Made by a program: the position numbers and the translations under genes. The notes under the pieces were generated by a model that was not told where the DNA came from, did no database searches, and worked only from the letters and a program-made list of their open reading frames with translations. Shown in pieces: positions 12,908-25,299 of a DNA stretch of 64,000 nt. The stretch's first letter is position 1. Every line of letters starts with the position of its first letter. This DNA is from Chionis minor (taxonomy: Eukaryota; Chordata; Aves; Charadriiformes; Chionididae), in contig VZSF01000982.1 of assembly GCA_013398295.1 (NCBI GenBank), forward strand, positions 661,475 through 725,474, given 5' to 3'.

Positions 12908-13680
12908 TGGGAGGTGGGGGAGGCACCTATGCTGTGGCCCACGTGGAAGGCAGGACTGTTGACTTTGGGTTCCCAGCTCTCGAAGGAAATTAACTTAGTC
13001 CTCTGTCGAAGAGCCTTTTTTTCCCCGCTGTCTCATTTCTCGTGCCTTCCTGACAACAACTTTTTGAGGCTTGTCTCCAGTTCTTGGCTTCTTTCTCTCT
13101 TTCACTTGTGGTTTCTCCTCCCTTCCAGACTCATTGTCAGAGACCAGACACCTTGCCTGACCTGGCCTCGTCCAGTTTCTCTCGCATGCAGTTGCCTTTT
13201 TCCCTTTTCCTGTTGTGTTTTGAGCACTGCCTCAGGATCCCTGGCTCCCTTCCCTGCCCGTTTTGCTCTCTCCCTCCTGTTTCGGGACCTTGTCCCAGTT
13301 TGCTCCTTCGCCTCCCTCGGGTCTGGCACCCGTCCCCGCTGTGCTCCAGATGCACGCCTTCCGCTTCCTTGCTGCCCGGGTGCTGGCAGCCTCGCCACGG
13401 CCAGCACAGGAAAGATGGGTTCCTTCCTTTCATCTCCAGGGCCTGGACCCACTCCAGGGCCTGGACCCACTCCAGTTTGGGCAGCCATGGAAATAAAACG
13501 CGTCTTGGGCTCCTCTGTTCCCAGTCTGGTGCGTGCTCTCCCACTCTGTGGGGAGACGTTGGGTTGCCGCTGGGAAAGTGTGCAAAGTTCGAGCATGCTC
13601 CGCAAGGAAAAACTCCTGGGAGATACTAGTTGTTTACTCTTTGGAGGTCTTTGCCTCTTACCTGCATAGGTACACTGCAT
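12908..13680. other. GC- and pyrimidine-rich block with long overlapping ORFs, coding status doubtful
   Basis: This block has the longest ORFs of the window: a plus-strand frame of 251 codons (12914-13669), a second plus frame of 181 codons, and a minus frame of 192 codons, all overlapping. The plus strand is rich in CT and CCT runs, so stops are rare in several frames at once, and the long ORFs follow from composition. The 251-residue product is rich in Leu, Ser, Pro and Cys and matches no family I know. No good acceptor, donor or polyadenylation context was identified. By eye count there are about 28 CpG in 765 bases, too few for a typical CpG island. It could be part of a non-coding transcript or an old repeat, and I cannot decide. 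Confidence 0.35.
13436..13475. repeat. Two perfect 18-bp tandem copies plus a 4-bp start of a third
   Basis: The unit ccagggcctggacccact is repeated twice head to tail and followed by ccag. It creates the Gly-Pro repeat seen in all three overlapping ORFs there. Confidence 0.9.
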
Positions 13681-14888
13681 ACGACTATTGGATATGGGTA
13701 CAGAAGCTGCTTTCTGTGTTTAGCATAATCTAAAGTTACTTCAGACTCAGGAGCCAAGAAAGGAATATGAGCATAGGATGTTCTCCAAGGGAAGAGCAAT
13801 CTAATATCCAGCCTCCCTGTTTGCCTAGCGCAGCAGTGGGCTCTGCCATGCTGCTTTATTGGGAGCCTTGTATTCAGCAAGAGGACCCACCAAAATCTTT
13901 CAGGCAGCATTCATTTTGAATGATTTGAAATGCATTATTTAACATGTCCCTCTTTCTGCTGATCTTTCACTGACAACTTGTACCTCTTCATGTCTTAATT
14001 TTAAAAAAGGATCTCAGTCTTGTATCTCTCCATCCTGCTCAGATTGTAAAAGCTGTTTCGGAGTGTTACGTACAGTGTTACTTTGAGGAGCTCGGTGCAG
14101 ACCAGTGGGCTGCTTTGGCAGTATTTCTGCTTTCTCTCCTTGCAAATGCTGTAAGGAAGACAACAGAACAAGAGAACTGATGCTTTCCACTGTCCCCTTC
14201 AATAGTAAAAGTACAGATTCCACAGATGATGCTTTTTTCACACCTCTAAACACGTGAGTAATTAGTTTTGAAATGTAACAGAAGCCACAGGGATGTAATC
14301 TGCATCGGAACAGGTTTGTTGATAAAGGGATGTTGGGGTGGTTGGAACAGGCAGACCCTTCTCTAGGTGCAGCTTCTAAAGCTTGCAATAATAGTGCTGT
14401 GCTTTGGAGTAACTTATGCCAGTTTTTGTTGTGAAGTAAGTTACAGTGGGAAAAGCAGTTTTATTTTTGCAGACACAACAGCAGCTAACAGAGCTTTTTT
14501 GGTCTAAAGTTGTCTTCTGTGAAGAGCAACCCGAGTCTGTCTTCATGCAGCATACACAAAACTTGTATTTTAGCCAGACATAAAATGAGGACTTACCTGT
14601 GGCAGCAGTATATCTGTGTGTCTGTCTCACAGTATCTGTGGTAGCTGTTCACAGAATAAATGCAGTTTTATCAGTTATATAAAGACAGAGAAGTACTGTA
14701 TCTTGAAAAATTGGGAGGGCTATCATCAAACAGGGGCACAGTGTCTGGACTCTGCTGTTCAGCACAGGTTGGGTTTCTCCAGGGATCTTTTAGTGGTCCA
14801 AGTATTTGCACAAAGATAAATGAGACAGCAACCTAAGCAAGTTTGAAAGTTTTGCTATAATTTTAAAAACAATTTTTGAAGGAAAAAA
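13681..14888. other. Intronic DNA; no gene seen
   Basis: Ordinary AT-leaning sequence. The ORFs are short and on both strands with no recognisable domain, and no nameable repeat was seen. Confidence 0.5.
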
Positions 14889-15035
14889 ATCGTAGAATGG
14901 TTTAGGTTGGAAGGGACCTTAAGGATTAAAACACTGTAGGATATTTGAGTCCTCATGTGTCCTTACAATCACGCCCTATGACCTGTTATATCTCCACCAG
15001 GATGCCAAGGAATCTCTTACGTTGTTTTCTAAACA
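14889..15035 (-). mobile_element. CR1 LINE 3'-end fragment (minus strand)
   Basis: The plus strand reads cgtagaatggtttaggttgg followed by aagggaccttaag, the antisense of the CR1 3' terminus common across bird genomes. The CR1 3' end is therefore at the low coordinate. Similarity is strong for about 50 bases and fades afterwards; a later block (tctccaccaggatgccaagg) suggests it reaches about 15010-15035. It is a typical severely 5'-truncated copy. Confidence 0.8.
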
Positions 15036-18000
15036 GCAGTACATAAAGCAATTTTTTTTTTTCTTTCTTGATGGTATGAACATTTCTTACTGGAAATTGT
15101 GTCATTACCAAGTGTGATATTTCCTTGGTCAAGCATAGGAAAGGCTTCCGGTGAAAGACTTAATTAAAGAAAAAAATCGTTGTATATTCAAATATATTGA
15201 GCGGTTTTACAGACTTTTAAAAACTCTCTTTTGGGAACAGATGTTTAAATATTTAAAGCCTGTGGGAATTTTTTTGGTGTTTTTATAGTGGCTTGTATAC
15301 TCAGTGTACAACTGTGACCATACATACGTTTTTCCTGGTCGAAGACCTATGTAATAATTTTGTGGGAGTCTGATAACAAGCTTTGGGCAAAAAGGAAGCT
15401 AGTCAAGGCCGTTATGGCTTCAATTTAACATGTTTGGATAGGCGTCTTCCCCGGGTGCGTAACGCTGAACGCTGATGTCGTTGTCCTCTGTGGTTTCGAG
15501 CCACTGGCCCATAAGGGTGCCCCTTTGGTCCAGCACAGCGTGCGTGGTGGCAAGCTCATGAGCTTCTGCTCTGTACTTGTGCAATACACCATCAGCTCAA
15601 CAAACGATAACTGATCTCGCTCAGCAGGAGACAGAATGGGGTCTTGGCATGCTGACGGCTGCATTTTGGTCATCTGCTAGGGGTCCGTGTGCTCAAGGAA
15701 GGGGGAAGCTCCTCTGAAGGGCTACTGAACACCCGAATCACTCTGGCGCTTAACAGCTCTCTCTGGAGGACCCAGCTTGCGTTTGGGCAGCATGAATACT
15801 TCTACTATATACTCATACTTGGTTCAGAGAAATAGTATTTCCCCTGAGCTGTTTTATTTCTCAAAAACAGGACTGTATCAGGTTTTCCCCCAACTGCTGA
15901 ACAGTAGTATTAATGTAGCGTGTTATTTATTCTTTTGACATGTTTTTATTTCATGGAAAACGTCTACGTTATGCTTGAGGCTGGGTATGAGTTGCTGGAT
16001 CCCTTTCAGAATTCTGTTAAATCTGGAAGTAAATCAGATTACTTTCTTCTACTATAAGCACATTCGGCTTGGCTTTCACATGAGGTGTTGTATGGGTGAA
16101 TGAGCCCAGAGCACTCCAGCTGGTGCAACAGCTTTATTTATGCAGAGTGATGGCATGAAAGGGTTTTGGAAAATGCTTTTAATGGCTTCAGGAGTGATTT
16201 GTACTACTATTGAACCACCAAACTGTTTAAAGTTCTTACCCACCTTGCTTGTGTTTTCCAGTGACAAACTGTGGGCTTAGGTGATGACTCAGTTGATCAA
16301 GAAATTGTGCTGGCTGGAAACACATGAGAGGTTTTCTTAAACTCTCTTTATATATTCCTAGCATTTACTATGTGGCAATAAAGTTTCCCGGGTCTTTCTG
16401 TCCATAATGTGCAATAGCTTTTTGTCCACATGATGATGCTTTTATATCTCAACTTTAAATGCTTTAGGTCCTTGTAAAATGATAACATGTACTTTGTCAC
16501 TTCTACAGCGTATTTTATCCATCACTAAAGGACTAGCTGTGTGACTTCAACATGTATTTCATGCACTTTTTACTCCTATTTTTTCCCCCATGGATTTTTT
16601 TTAAACTGCATTTTATCACTCGTGCAAGCATGTTGAGTCTTACTTTTTCATAATTTAGTGACAGAGTTGGCACGAACAGGTTATGCAATATGGAAGGGGT
16701 GTCAATGAAATGGAATATAAGTATATGATACCAGTAGCTTGCAGGTTCTTCCTAAGCATCTGAAAAACATCTCAGAAAGCAGGTTGTGAGTTTCACAGTA
16801 AAGAATAAATATCCTCCCCTCGTCCCAAGATAACACTGAAATTTTTTAGAAAAGATTTGGTCTGTTCAACTGGGAAAGTGGCAGAAAAGTATTTTCAAAG
16901 AAAAACAGTGTTAATGTACATGTAAGTTATGAACACATACATGGTAGTTAAATGGTGATACAATAAATGCAAAGCAAGTAGGCAATATTTAATTCAAATT
17001 TTTTGTGTGTCTAATAACAAATGAAGCATTTGTGTTGAAATCTCCCTCTGGGCTATTAAGGGATTTTTGGCTCCAGGAGCTCCCCATTTTGCTCAGACTG
17101 TGCCTTTGGATTTGAAGGGAAAACACAGTTGTTGGGGGAGAGTCACTAACTGAGCAATTGGAGCTAATCATCCCCTTGGTTTAGCAGATGAGACACTAAT
17201 TTTCCTTCCAGGAATAGCCAGAGTTACCTGTTTGTACAGTGCCTTCAAGTTGGCTGATTTAAAACGTGAAAAAAAAACCCATTAAAATTGGCTGTGTTGG
17301 CTTGGATAAGATGTTGGCATTCCTGATTCAAGTAAAGAGCATTGATCATGGTATAAGGGTACCATGAAGGGGTAGTGAAGAATAAATAGTGAAGACAAGT
17401 CCCTAGAGGTTGGGAAATGGTCACAACCAGTCCCAAGAGTAATTTGTATGAAGAGGTTTCCAAGGGGTTCCTTTAAGAGGGATAGCAGGTGAAGGCGTTG
17501 CATACTTAATTGCTCACTTAACATGTACCATGGCTTTGCTTGCTTGTGTGAGATACAGAGAAGAAAGAGAGTTGTGTCTTGCTTGCAGTAAGCTTCTAAA
17601 GCATGGTTGTCCAGAAAACAGAGTACAGAGTGAATCAATATCTTTACTGTCTTGTTTAATATCATTTACAGTCATCAAAAGTAATTTTAATTTTGTGGGT
17701 TTAAAAAAAATATTTGTAGACTAGACTGGCTTGATTCACAGAACAATCTGTATTTATGTTTAAGGGATGAGTTTTACACAGAGGCAATTGCAAAAGCATA
17801 CAGAAATCTATTACTGCGCTTGTTGATAGATCTACTGACAGGTGTGTGGTTGAGGAAAAAAGATAGCGTACATCAGATCCGTGCGGGATGGGACTACTCT
17901 TTGCTGACATCTGGCAGAAGATTTGGAATCTGGGACAGCTGCTAGCACCACAGAATTGCAAACAGCTTTAGGACCTGAATGCAATGAAGATAAATGTGCT

Positions 18001-20809
18001 CCAGTTGGAAGCTGAATGGCTCTAAAGGTAGTTGCGGTGATGAATGCGGGGCGCCCTGAATGCTGTACAGATAGGCTTGCAAAGAGGTGGGGGTTTTTGT
18101 CCTGCGTGTGCATAAACGTCCATTATTCTGGGTTGCAGAGTACATTATTGGTGCACTGTATATAGTTTGAGTTTGTAAAGCTATGTGTTACTGCTTAGGT
18201 CCCTGAATTTGACATTGGTTTCATATTCTAGCTAGTCTGATGTTAACAACTAAGTGTACCGGATTGCTCTACAAATCTGAGTACTTAGTCTGTCCACCTA
18301 CTTGACCATACCGTAGAAACTGAGTCAAGGGATAAGACAGCCTGATTTAAAGGTTTTCAGAGTCTGACCGAGATGCGCGACTTTGTGGGCTATGCTGATT
18401 TTCATGTCAGGTGATGTATTTTATTCTATTATGGATACTCTGGCTTAATTGAGGGCATTTCTTATTGCTGCAAATGCAAATTTTAGGAAGTCTGCAGAGT
18501 GCTGGAGTATGCAGTTGCAAAAAGTAGGCAGCCATAGTGTTTTCTTGGGCAGGCAGGTTTGAAGAGGTTAATTTTCTGTGTCTTCAGGGACAGGAATAAG
18601 AAAAAAAAAAATCTGTGTTTAGAAATGAAGCCCAGTTTAGGAGCTCCCCTTCCGTCCCCTTCTCCACTGACTGTGCAGGGAGTTAGCCATGAGTTTCTAA
18701 TCGTCATCTTCTTGACCACAGCTCACCTAGAGCCTCCCTACTACTGACTTCATGAAACAGCCATCATTTACAATGCTGCTGTTTCTTTTCTTTTTTTTTT
18801 TTTTTTTTTTCTTTTGTTAAATCCAGTGGTACAGAAGGGTTGTCCTTTTGTAATACTTCCTTCTCTATCTGAATATTGTGGATGTGAGCAGAAAGGGCAG
18901 GCAGCAGTCTGAAGAGGAATCCAGAAACCACCTTGTCTTGCAATGTTTTCACGAGAGGCTGAGCAACCAAGCTTAGTCTGCCAGGCCCAGGCAGAGGAGC
19001 AGACACCCAGCACCTGTGCCTGTACTACTGCCCTTCAAGCTTGAGCTGTTTTTCTATTAAGAGCTTTCGGTGTCACATTTCTCTGCTTCTACAAAAATGC
19101 TGGTCCATTAGCCTAATGAAAAGTTTCTGGATTTATGTCAGATTTCTAATGTATGTTCTTCTTTGTAGGGACCTTCATGGAATTTCAAGGGTGTATGAGA
19201 TTCTGTACAGAATAACGTGAAGCATTAATGTTGTGTTAGCGAGGCAGTTGTTTCTGGGTTTTGGTAGCTCCCTAAGAAAATAAGGCTTTAAAGAGAAGGT
19301 TTTCCAAGAAACGTTTGATATTCTCCCGTGAGAAACTGCCAAAGACTCACAAGACAATGGTGACTTCCAAGCTTTCAAAGAAGTCCCCCCTCTCTGCTGC
19401 GGACTTCTCCTTCTTCCAGATTGTTTGTGTTTGTGAAAAGGATAAATCTGCCACCGTTAGGTATTCCCACACAGCTGTCCCGCATGGTGCCTGGTGACTC
19501 CTGCGCAAGAAAAAGATTTGGGTTATGGAATGGGGCTGATCCAGTCACTTCATTTAGCAGGACTTGCAAATTTGCCGTTTGTTGTTGCTGCTGCCGCTAG
19601 CCACGTGCATGGTGTCTGCTACCTCGTGGGCAGACTTTCACACTGCTGCACCCGGTGTGCATGAGCTCTCTGCTCGGCAAGTGTTGAGGATGGTTTCTTT
19701 CTTTGATGCTGATTTGTCCTAAGCTGTGCTTTTTAGAGAAGAAATCTTACTAATTTTATTTAGATGACTGGCTTAAACTTTTGTAATCGCTGCATTTGCT
19801 TTGTACGGGTCTGCCATGGACTTGCAGAAACTAACTGGGATAACGGGTTCACAAAATGGAGAAATCTGAGCTGTCTGTTCCCCATCATTTTACATGAAAT
19901 TCAGTTTCAGTATTCTTGGTCCTCTTTCCTTGTGGTTGGGGGTTTTTTTGTTTGTTTTTTGCTGGTTTTTTTAACGTGGGTTCAAGAAACATGCTCTATT
20001 ATTTCATGTTTATGGTAATTCTGGTATATTAATGAAAATGTAGCTTCATTGACAATTTATGCTGCAGGTATGTAGACCTTTCCTTTACTGAAAGTGTACA
20101 GCTCTGCTATGTGCTATATATACATTTATACCTGCTTTGCTGTTGTCCATGGGGAGGTAAATGGAAATGTGAAGGATCACATCCTATGAGAAGTGGTTGA
20201 TAAATTAACCTCTGCGGTGGGGCAGCTGAGGTGCAGACACATCCAGCTCCCTCTGCTTTGGAGCATCCATGTCTGGTGGACTGGGCCTGGGGGAGAGGTG
20301 GCATCTTCACCCTCACGGTTAGAGCTGCTCTCTCTGGGCCCTTCACGTGCGATCTGTGCGTATTACCCTGTCGTTCCTTATAACTTCGTTATTATGATTC
20401 CTTAAACTTAACTCCAGTTTGTCAAGTTTTATGTCTTTCTGCAAGTGTGAAGGTGTTTAGAACTGAAGATGAGTACTTGGCAGGAGTGTCAGCTACTGGT
20501 ACTCGCTGTAGTCCTCTCCACAGCTGAGGCTTTCCAAAAGTTTTACAAGAAGCTGAGTGTTACAAGCGTGTGTGGGCAGTTTGCCTGCATTGCCCCTCTT
20601 TATCCTTGCTGCTTCACCACTCATTACCCTTTGGAAGACCTGGATTGAATTGGTTGCTTTCTAGTCCTCTGGTGCCTTCCCAGTTCTTACTGACGGTTTG
20701 TAAGCCACTGAGTCAGTTTTGAGGCATCTCATCTGGTGTTATATTGATTACTTTAGTCTTTTTCACATATTTCATGGCCACATGATCTGGGAGGCAGCGT
20801 TGGGCCAGC
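15036..20809. other. Intronic DNA; no gene seen
   Basis: No exon or RNA gene is recognised. It includes a small CpG-enriched patch at 15440-15560 (about nine CpG by eye, including gcgtaacgctgaacgctg) and a 20-T run at 18791-18810 within a T-rich tract. The ORFs are all short and without domains. Confidence 0.5.
18782..18815. repeat. Poly(T) tract
   Basis: Twenty consecutive T (18791-18810) are flanked by cttttc and cttttg. It may be a microsatellite or the tail of a minus-strand retroposon, but no retroposon body was recognised on its other side. Confidence 0.8.
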
Positions 20810-20930
20810 ATCTGAGAGGGCTTGACCCAAACTTTAGCTCTGCTCCCTGACTTTACCAGGCCAGTCATGTCATCCCACTGTGCCTCAGGCTTTCCCACCT
20901 TCAAAAGGAGAATAGCCAACAGTGTGCTGC
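20810..20930 (+). repeat. Probable MIR-like ancient SINE fragment
   Basis: The block order matches the MIR consensus: tagctctgctccctgacttt, then cagtcatgtcatcccactgt, gcctcaggctttcccacctt and caaaaggagaatagcc. In MIR the equivalents are 'gctctgccacttac', 'agtcacttcacctctctg', 'tgcctcagtttccccatc' and 'tgtaaaatggggataata'. Identity by eye is moderate, as expected for an element older than the bird-mammal split. Confidence 0.5.
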
Positions 20931-23900
20931 CTTCTGTTTTGTGCTGTGAAAATGCGTTTAAGCAAAACAAAGGAAGTGGAAAAGGCCTAGATACCTGCTA
21001 CCATCTCCCCCTATAACAGGAGGCTTCAGGAACCACTTGCATCAAATGTCCAAACCTCATTATCTGATCTAGAAGAGTAGAGTACCTAACAGATCAGATT
21101 AGCATCTGTTAAACCCTGAGCTCTGCTGGTTTCTAACAGTGGTTTGTTGTTCTTCTTATCCTCAGTATTTTTCAATTTTGGGGAGTCTGGTGGCCACTGC
21201 TTTTTTCCCCTCCAGTTAATACCCTCGCCAATTAATCGGCATCGTCTTTCTCCTAGTGTGTCTTTAAAATTCTCCATTCTCTCTCCAAACTTGATCCTCT
21301 TCCTCATCGTGACAGATGTTAGGTATCCTAATCCCCTCAGGTTTGCTCAATATTTGCTTAATACTCTTCTGTTGCATTCTGTGACCTTACTTCGCTGTCT
21401 TCGAGATCAAAGTGATTTAGAGAAAGGTATGCAGCTTGACTGATGCACTGCATTATTTTAGAGAAGGTAATTGTAATAGTCTTTAAGGCCTCTTATGTAA
21501 AGGCGAAATAAAAATATTATGCTGATGTTATGACGGCACCATAGCGAGACTAGTGCCATATAGGAAAAAACCTTAAATAATGTCCAATGCAGTGTGCTGA
21601 TGTTCAGATATACATACGGATTAAAAAGAGAAAATGTCTGCTTTTAATGTCGTAAGTAGCAGATGCATGTGGTCAGGGTGGCCAGTACTTGTTATATCTT
21701 TGCTTCCAAAGGGAAGCATGTGTGTGTAACTGAATGGTTCAATATATATATATTTTGCAAGATTTCCTATATTACTAACTGTTAATAATAATAAACCTCT
21801 CAGCTGTATATATGGAGTGACTTGGCTTGTGCCTTTTCTCCATGATTTTTTTGGCTCATAAATTTAGGTATTTTTTCCTTGTTTCACTAAGTTTTATTGG
21901 CCTGTGTGAATGTGTGTGTGGGCCACTAGATCAGCTAGTCAAAGAACGTTTATAGAAAGATTGAAGCTCTGTAATATCTCCTTGCATTGATTATTTAATG
22001 GTGTCACTTGAAAGACTGGATTGATTCCTATGTTTAGGATTTAATGGAAGGAACAGATTTCTTCTTCATTCCACATCAAATGTCTGTACCTAGCCAAAAA
22101 CTACAGTAGAAACACAGCAATTATAGAGGACCTTTCTGCTGTGTTGGTGTGGTCTGTGGTATGTGGTGACTTCAGAAGAGCTCTTAAAACAGCTTTTGAA
22201 TTAATAAGGGTGCAGATCAGTATCTTTGTGTGCAGTGGCCATCTTTTTAAATGTCCCTGTGTGCTTCACATGCTTGAAAACCAGATTTATTTGTAAGTAG
22301 GCCTGGAGTTTTGGCATATAGGGCTTGGTGTCTTTTCTTCTGGAATTCCTGCCTCCAGCTGCAGCTTTCTTGTTGGCACTTCTTGTCTCATAAAAAGATT
22401 TTAATTCAATTAAATTGATTTTATTCTTTTAAATTATTTCTTTTACATTTGAGATTACAATGCCAACTGAGGAAAAATTTGCCTCTCAGTAGTGTTTGGC
22501 ATGTGCTTGGATAGGTTTCACTAATATCTCCAACCCAGTTGGGTAGGATAGTGCTGGTTTGTTGCAAAAGTTTGCCTGCATTTTTTTTGTTCTCCTTCAC
22601 TTGTGCCTGTTGAGCTGATGTGTAGAAGTGCGCGATCCCTCATTTTTCATTCCCTTCCTTCTCAGCTAACACTTTTTCCTTTTTTTTTTTCCATTTCTTT
22701 TAATCAAAGTGCTGTTTTAATAATTTTTGCTCCAAGCCACTTGCTGTGTAAAAAATCTGTGGGAACAAATTAGTCAGGACACGGAAGAGTGGGGTGTAGT
22801 AAATAGTATATCCTGCTGAAGACAGGACTGGGTTTGTTCTGTCCTTACAGAGGGAACTGGTATCTTATTACATGGCACTGTTCTTTATAGTGTGGTGTAG
22901 AACTAGTGATGCATTCACTAATACATAGGCTGTCTTGTGCTTCCTATTTTTCCCATAGGCTTCTCAATATTTTTTTAATCTCAGAGTGAAAGCCAGACGA
23001 TGATTGGCAGTACTCTTCCCGTGCCTCTGTTGAGCTGGAAAGTTACACTTCCATTCTTCCTGTGCGCCATGTGTTTTGTTTTTTTTAATGGTCATTGATT
23101 GGCATATAAAAGTCATGCAGAATGCAAATGTAATTACCAAGAAAGATAAATAGACAGTAGCAGCAGGTTTCATCAGAAACCCAGCTAGAGTGTCAAAAGA
23201 CAGGTAGGGAAAAAAGTGAAATAAAATTCTAATATGATGTGTAACATTTGACAAGTAAAACTAATGGAGCTTGGATTAAAAAAGAAAGTTCAATGTTGTG
23301 CCAGTTAATGAAAAATCAGACTGAATCACTGTTGTAGCCCTGCCACCTTTTTAGGACAGAATAATTACTTAGCAGAAATGTGCTGTGTAATGCGGTGCAG
23401 AAAATGTATGAAAACAAAATCAGCAAGCCAGTTTCTGAGGTTACTTTCCATGGATATGAAGCAGACACCCACATTCAGCGAGTGGTACAAGCAAGCTGGT
23501 GCAGATGTAGCCTTCCCCTAACATGGCAAGGAAGGTGCATTTCTTGGTTCCTCTCCTGCTCACAGTGCTCCATGGGAAATCCGATTTCCCTTACTTTTCC
23601 CAAACAGTGTTTTTGCTCTGGCTTCTTCTGGATTTCCCAGTAGCACATCCTCATAGTTGTTGGCCCATCAGTGGGATCAGGCCAGGCTCCAGGTTCTAGA
23701 GCAGCTCTGGTCCCCAAAGGAAACAGCGTATTTAGGCCATGTAATTAGGGTCATCAAGCCCCTTTGTCTTTCCTGCTTTGCAGACCCTTGATCAAGGTGG
23801 CAGCTGCAAAGGGCCAGAGAAGGCTGGAAGGAACATAGGAAAAAATGCAAATATAGCCAGGAGGGAATGACGGTCAACAACTGGTTAGTTGTCCCACCTG

Positions 23901-24304
23901 CTCTCCTCACTTTCCTCCCTTTTCTGGGAGCCCTGGCTGTGGCTGGTAACAGCCTGAATTATAATACATAAAAATTAGCATAAGTCATTGAAATGTGGGT
24001 TCTGTCATGCTCTAGAGTTTCCAAAGTGGTCTTGTTTCCTTTTCCAGGAGAAAAGGAGTATTTCCCTGTTGTGCAATACTGTAGCAAGTCTATCAGCCTT
24101 ACACCCAGAAGGTGATTAGGCTGTGTATTTTGAAAAGTATAATGTTTACTTGGTTTTCTTGTCTTCATATGAGATGTTTTAAAAAAAAAAAATCATAATG
24201 GTTATTATTTGCGTTAATGGTTGTATGGTTTATTAGCTGTAAGTATATATGCCATAATGCTTCTGTGCAAAACCGCTTATTTATAGTGATATGCTCTTCT
24301 CTGC
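20931..24304. other. Intronic DNA just upstream of the FARP1 exon; no gene seen
   Basis: AT-rich intron. It contains a short AT microsatellite (about 21742-21756) and an 11-A run near 24181. There is no other exon candidate with coding homology. A CCTTGATCAAGG palindrome near 23787 is too short to interpret. Confidence 0.5.
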
Positions 24305-24346
24305 CCTTATTCTTTTATCAGATATAAGAAACGTGTTTCCCTAAAC
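24305..24346 (+). other. FARP1: Splice acceptor and 5' UTR segment of the FARP1 coding exon
   Basis: A pyrimidine-rich tract (cccttattcttttat) ends in CAG at 24319-24321, which is a good 3' splice site. That places the exon start at 24322 and leaves 25 bases of 5' UTR (24322-24346) before the ATG. The UTR segment has no ATG, so there is no upstream ORF within this exon. It also has no in-frame stop, so the start is chosen by homology and Kozak context. The non-coding first exon or exons and the promoter are inferred to lie upstream of base 1, or were not recognised. Confidence 0.8.
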
Positions 24347-24517
24347 ATGGGTGAAACAGAACAGAGACCAACAGCAGGATCCCGGTTAGGAGCTCAGGAA
24401 AATGCTGGGATCAGTACCTTGGAGCATGGACAGAAACCACCTATCACACCTCCAGGGAAACTCATCTCCATTAAAATTCAGATGCTGGATGACACGCAAG
24501 AAACTTTTGATGTTCCG
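24347..24517 (+). CDS. FARP1: FARP1 first coding exon (residues 1-57, partial CDS)
   Basis: FARP1 is a FERM, RhoGEF and tandem-PH protein that acts at the neuronal plasma membrane, where it links semaphorin/plexin and SynCAM signals to Rho-family GTPases in dendrites and synapses (family knowledge). The exon encodes exactly 57 codons beginning MGETEQRPTAGSRLGAQ, with GISTLEHGQKPP in the middle and ending SIKIQMLDDTQETFDVP. This matches the human FARP1 N-terminus as I remember it, with about ten substitutions. Residues 1-38 are the polar, proline-containing leader. From about residue 39 the KLISIKIQMLDD stretch is the first strand of the FERM F1 (ubiquitin-like) lobe. The start has A at -3 and G at +4, and no earlier ATG lies in the exon. 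The exon ends in phase 0 at a consensus donor. The rest of the FERM domain and all DH and PH domains must lie on exons beyond the window. The paralogue FARP2 is less likely because the leader is FARP1-like. Confidence 0.95.
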
Positions 24518-24523
24518 GTAAGG
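24518..24523 (+). other. FARP1: Splice donor of the FARP1 coding exon
   Basis: The sequence CCG|gtaagg places a near-consensus 5' splice site directly after codon 57, giving a phase-0 junction. If splicing failed, translation would read through to a stop about ten codons later (ORF end 24547). Confidence 0.9.
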
Positions 24524-25299
24524 ACGTGTGGAGGTTGGGATCACTAAAGATTATTCAGGCATTTCTAAAAACTCATGTTTTCAAACAGTTCTCTTTTTAT
24601 TTTAACGTTATTCTTTGGCTAATGAATTCATGTTGCAGAGAAAATGGCTGTTACATCAGCATTAAATAGATGACGGTGTAATAGAATAACATTAAACAGT
24701 TAAGTGAACTGTAAATTACAGTTATTATTCTGTTTCTCTTTGAACAATTTTGGAAGAAGTGAAAGTCCTTGGTGTTTTTTTCTTCAAATATTACATCAGT
24801 GGTTTCCTCTACTTTCTGAACAGTTGATATATTTCCCTGGTACTGTTTTCTCTTGATCCAGTAAATCATAGATCTATACAGATTGATTTTTTTTTTTCCT
24901 TTTTCCTCTGGCAAGTTCTTAGGATAGTAACCTGAAATCATCGAAGTAGTTTTCACTAATTTCTATCACTCTTAGAGGCACCAAGTGCTCTCTCATATGT
25001 GGAGCGTAAGGAAAGAACCAAAGCAATCTCATCTAAAGTTCTCTGTATCCCACTGAAATTAATCTAAGTTTGTACTTGCCAAGGAAACAGAGTTACGACT
25101 GCTTCCGTGTGGGAGATCAGAAGAATTAGTTTGACTTTGTTTTGATACAAAGACCAATTCTGTTTTACACTATCTAGCTGTTAGTAACCACTAATGATTT
25201 TAACATGCCCTGCTTAGGTAATTAACATGTAAGATTGCTGAACACTGTTGCTGTTATGAAAGTGAACTGGAACGTATATTTTTTTCAAAGTCCTCAGGG
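24524..25299. other. Start of the downstream FARP1 intron; nothing recognised
   Basis: AT-rich sequence with no repeat or exon that I can name. The 101-codon minus ORF at 24651-24956 is Lys/Ile/Tyr-rich, as expected from AT-rich non-coding DNA. Confidence 0.5.

Noticed and set aside
12914..13669. 251-codon plus-strand ORF as a protein-coding gene
   Set aside because: It overlaps long frames on both strands in stop-poor GC-rich sequence, has no recognisable domain, and its Gly-Pro repeat comes from a nucleotide tandem duplication.
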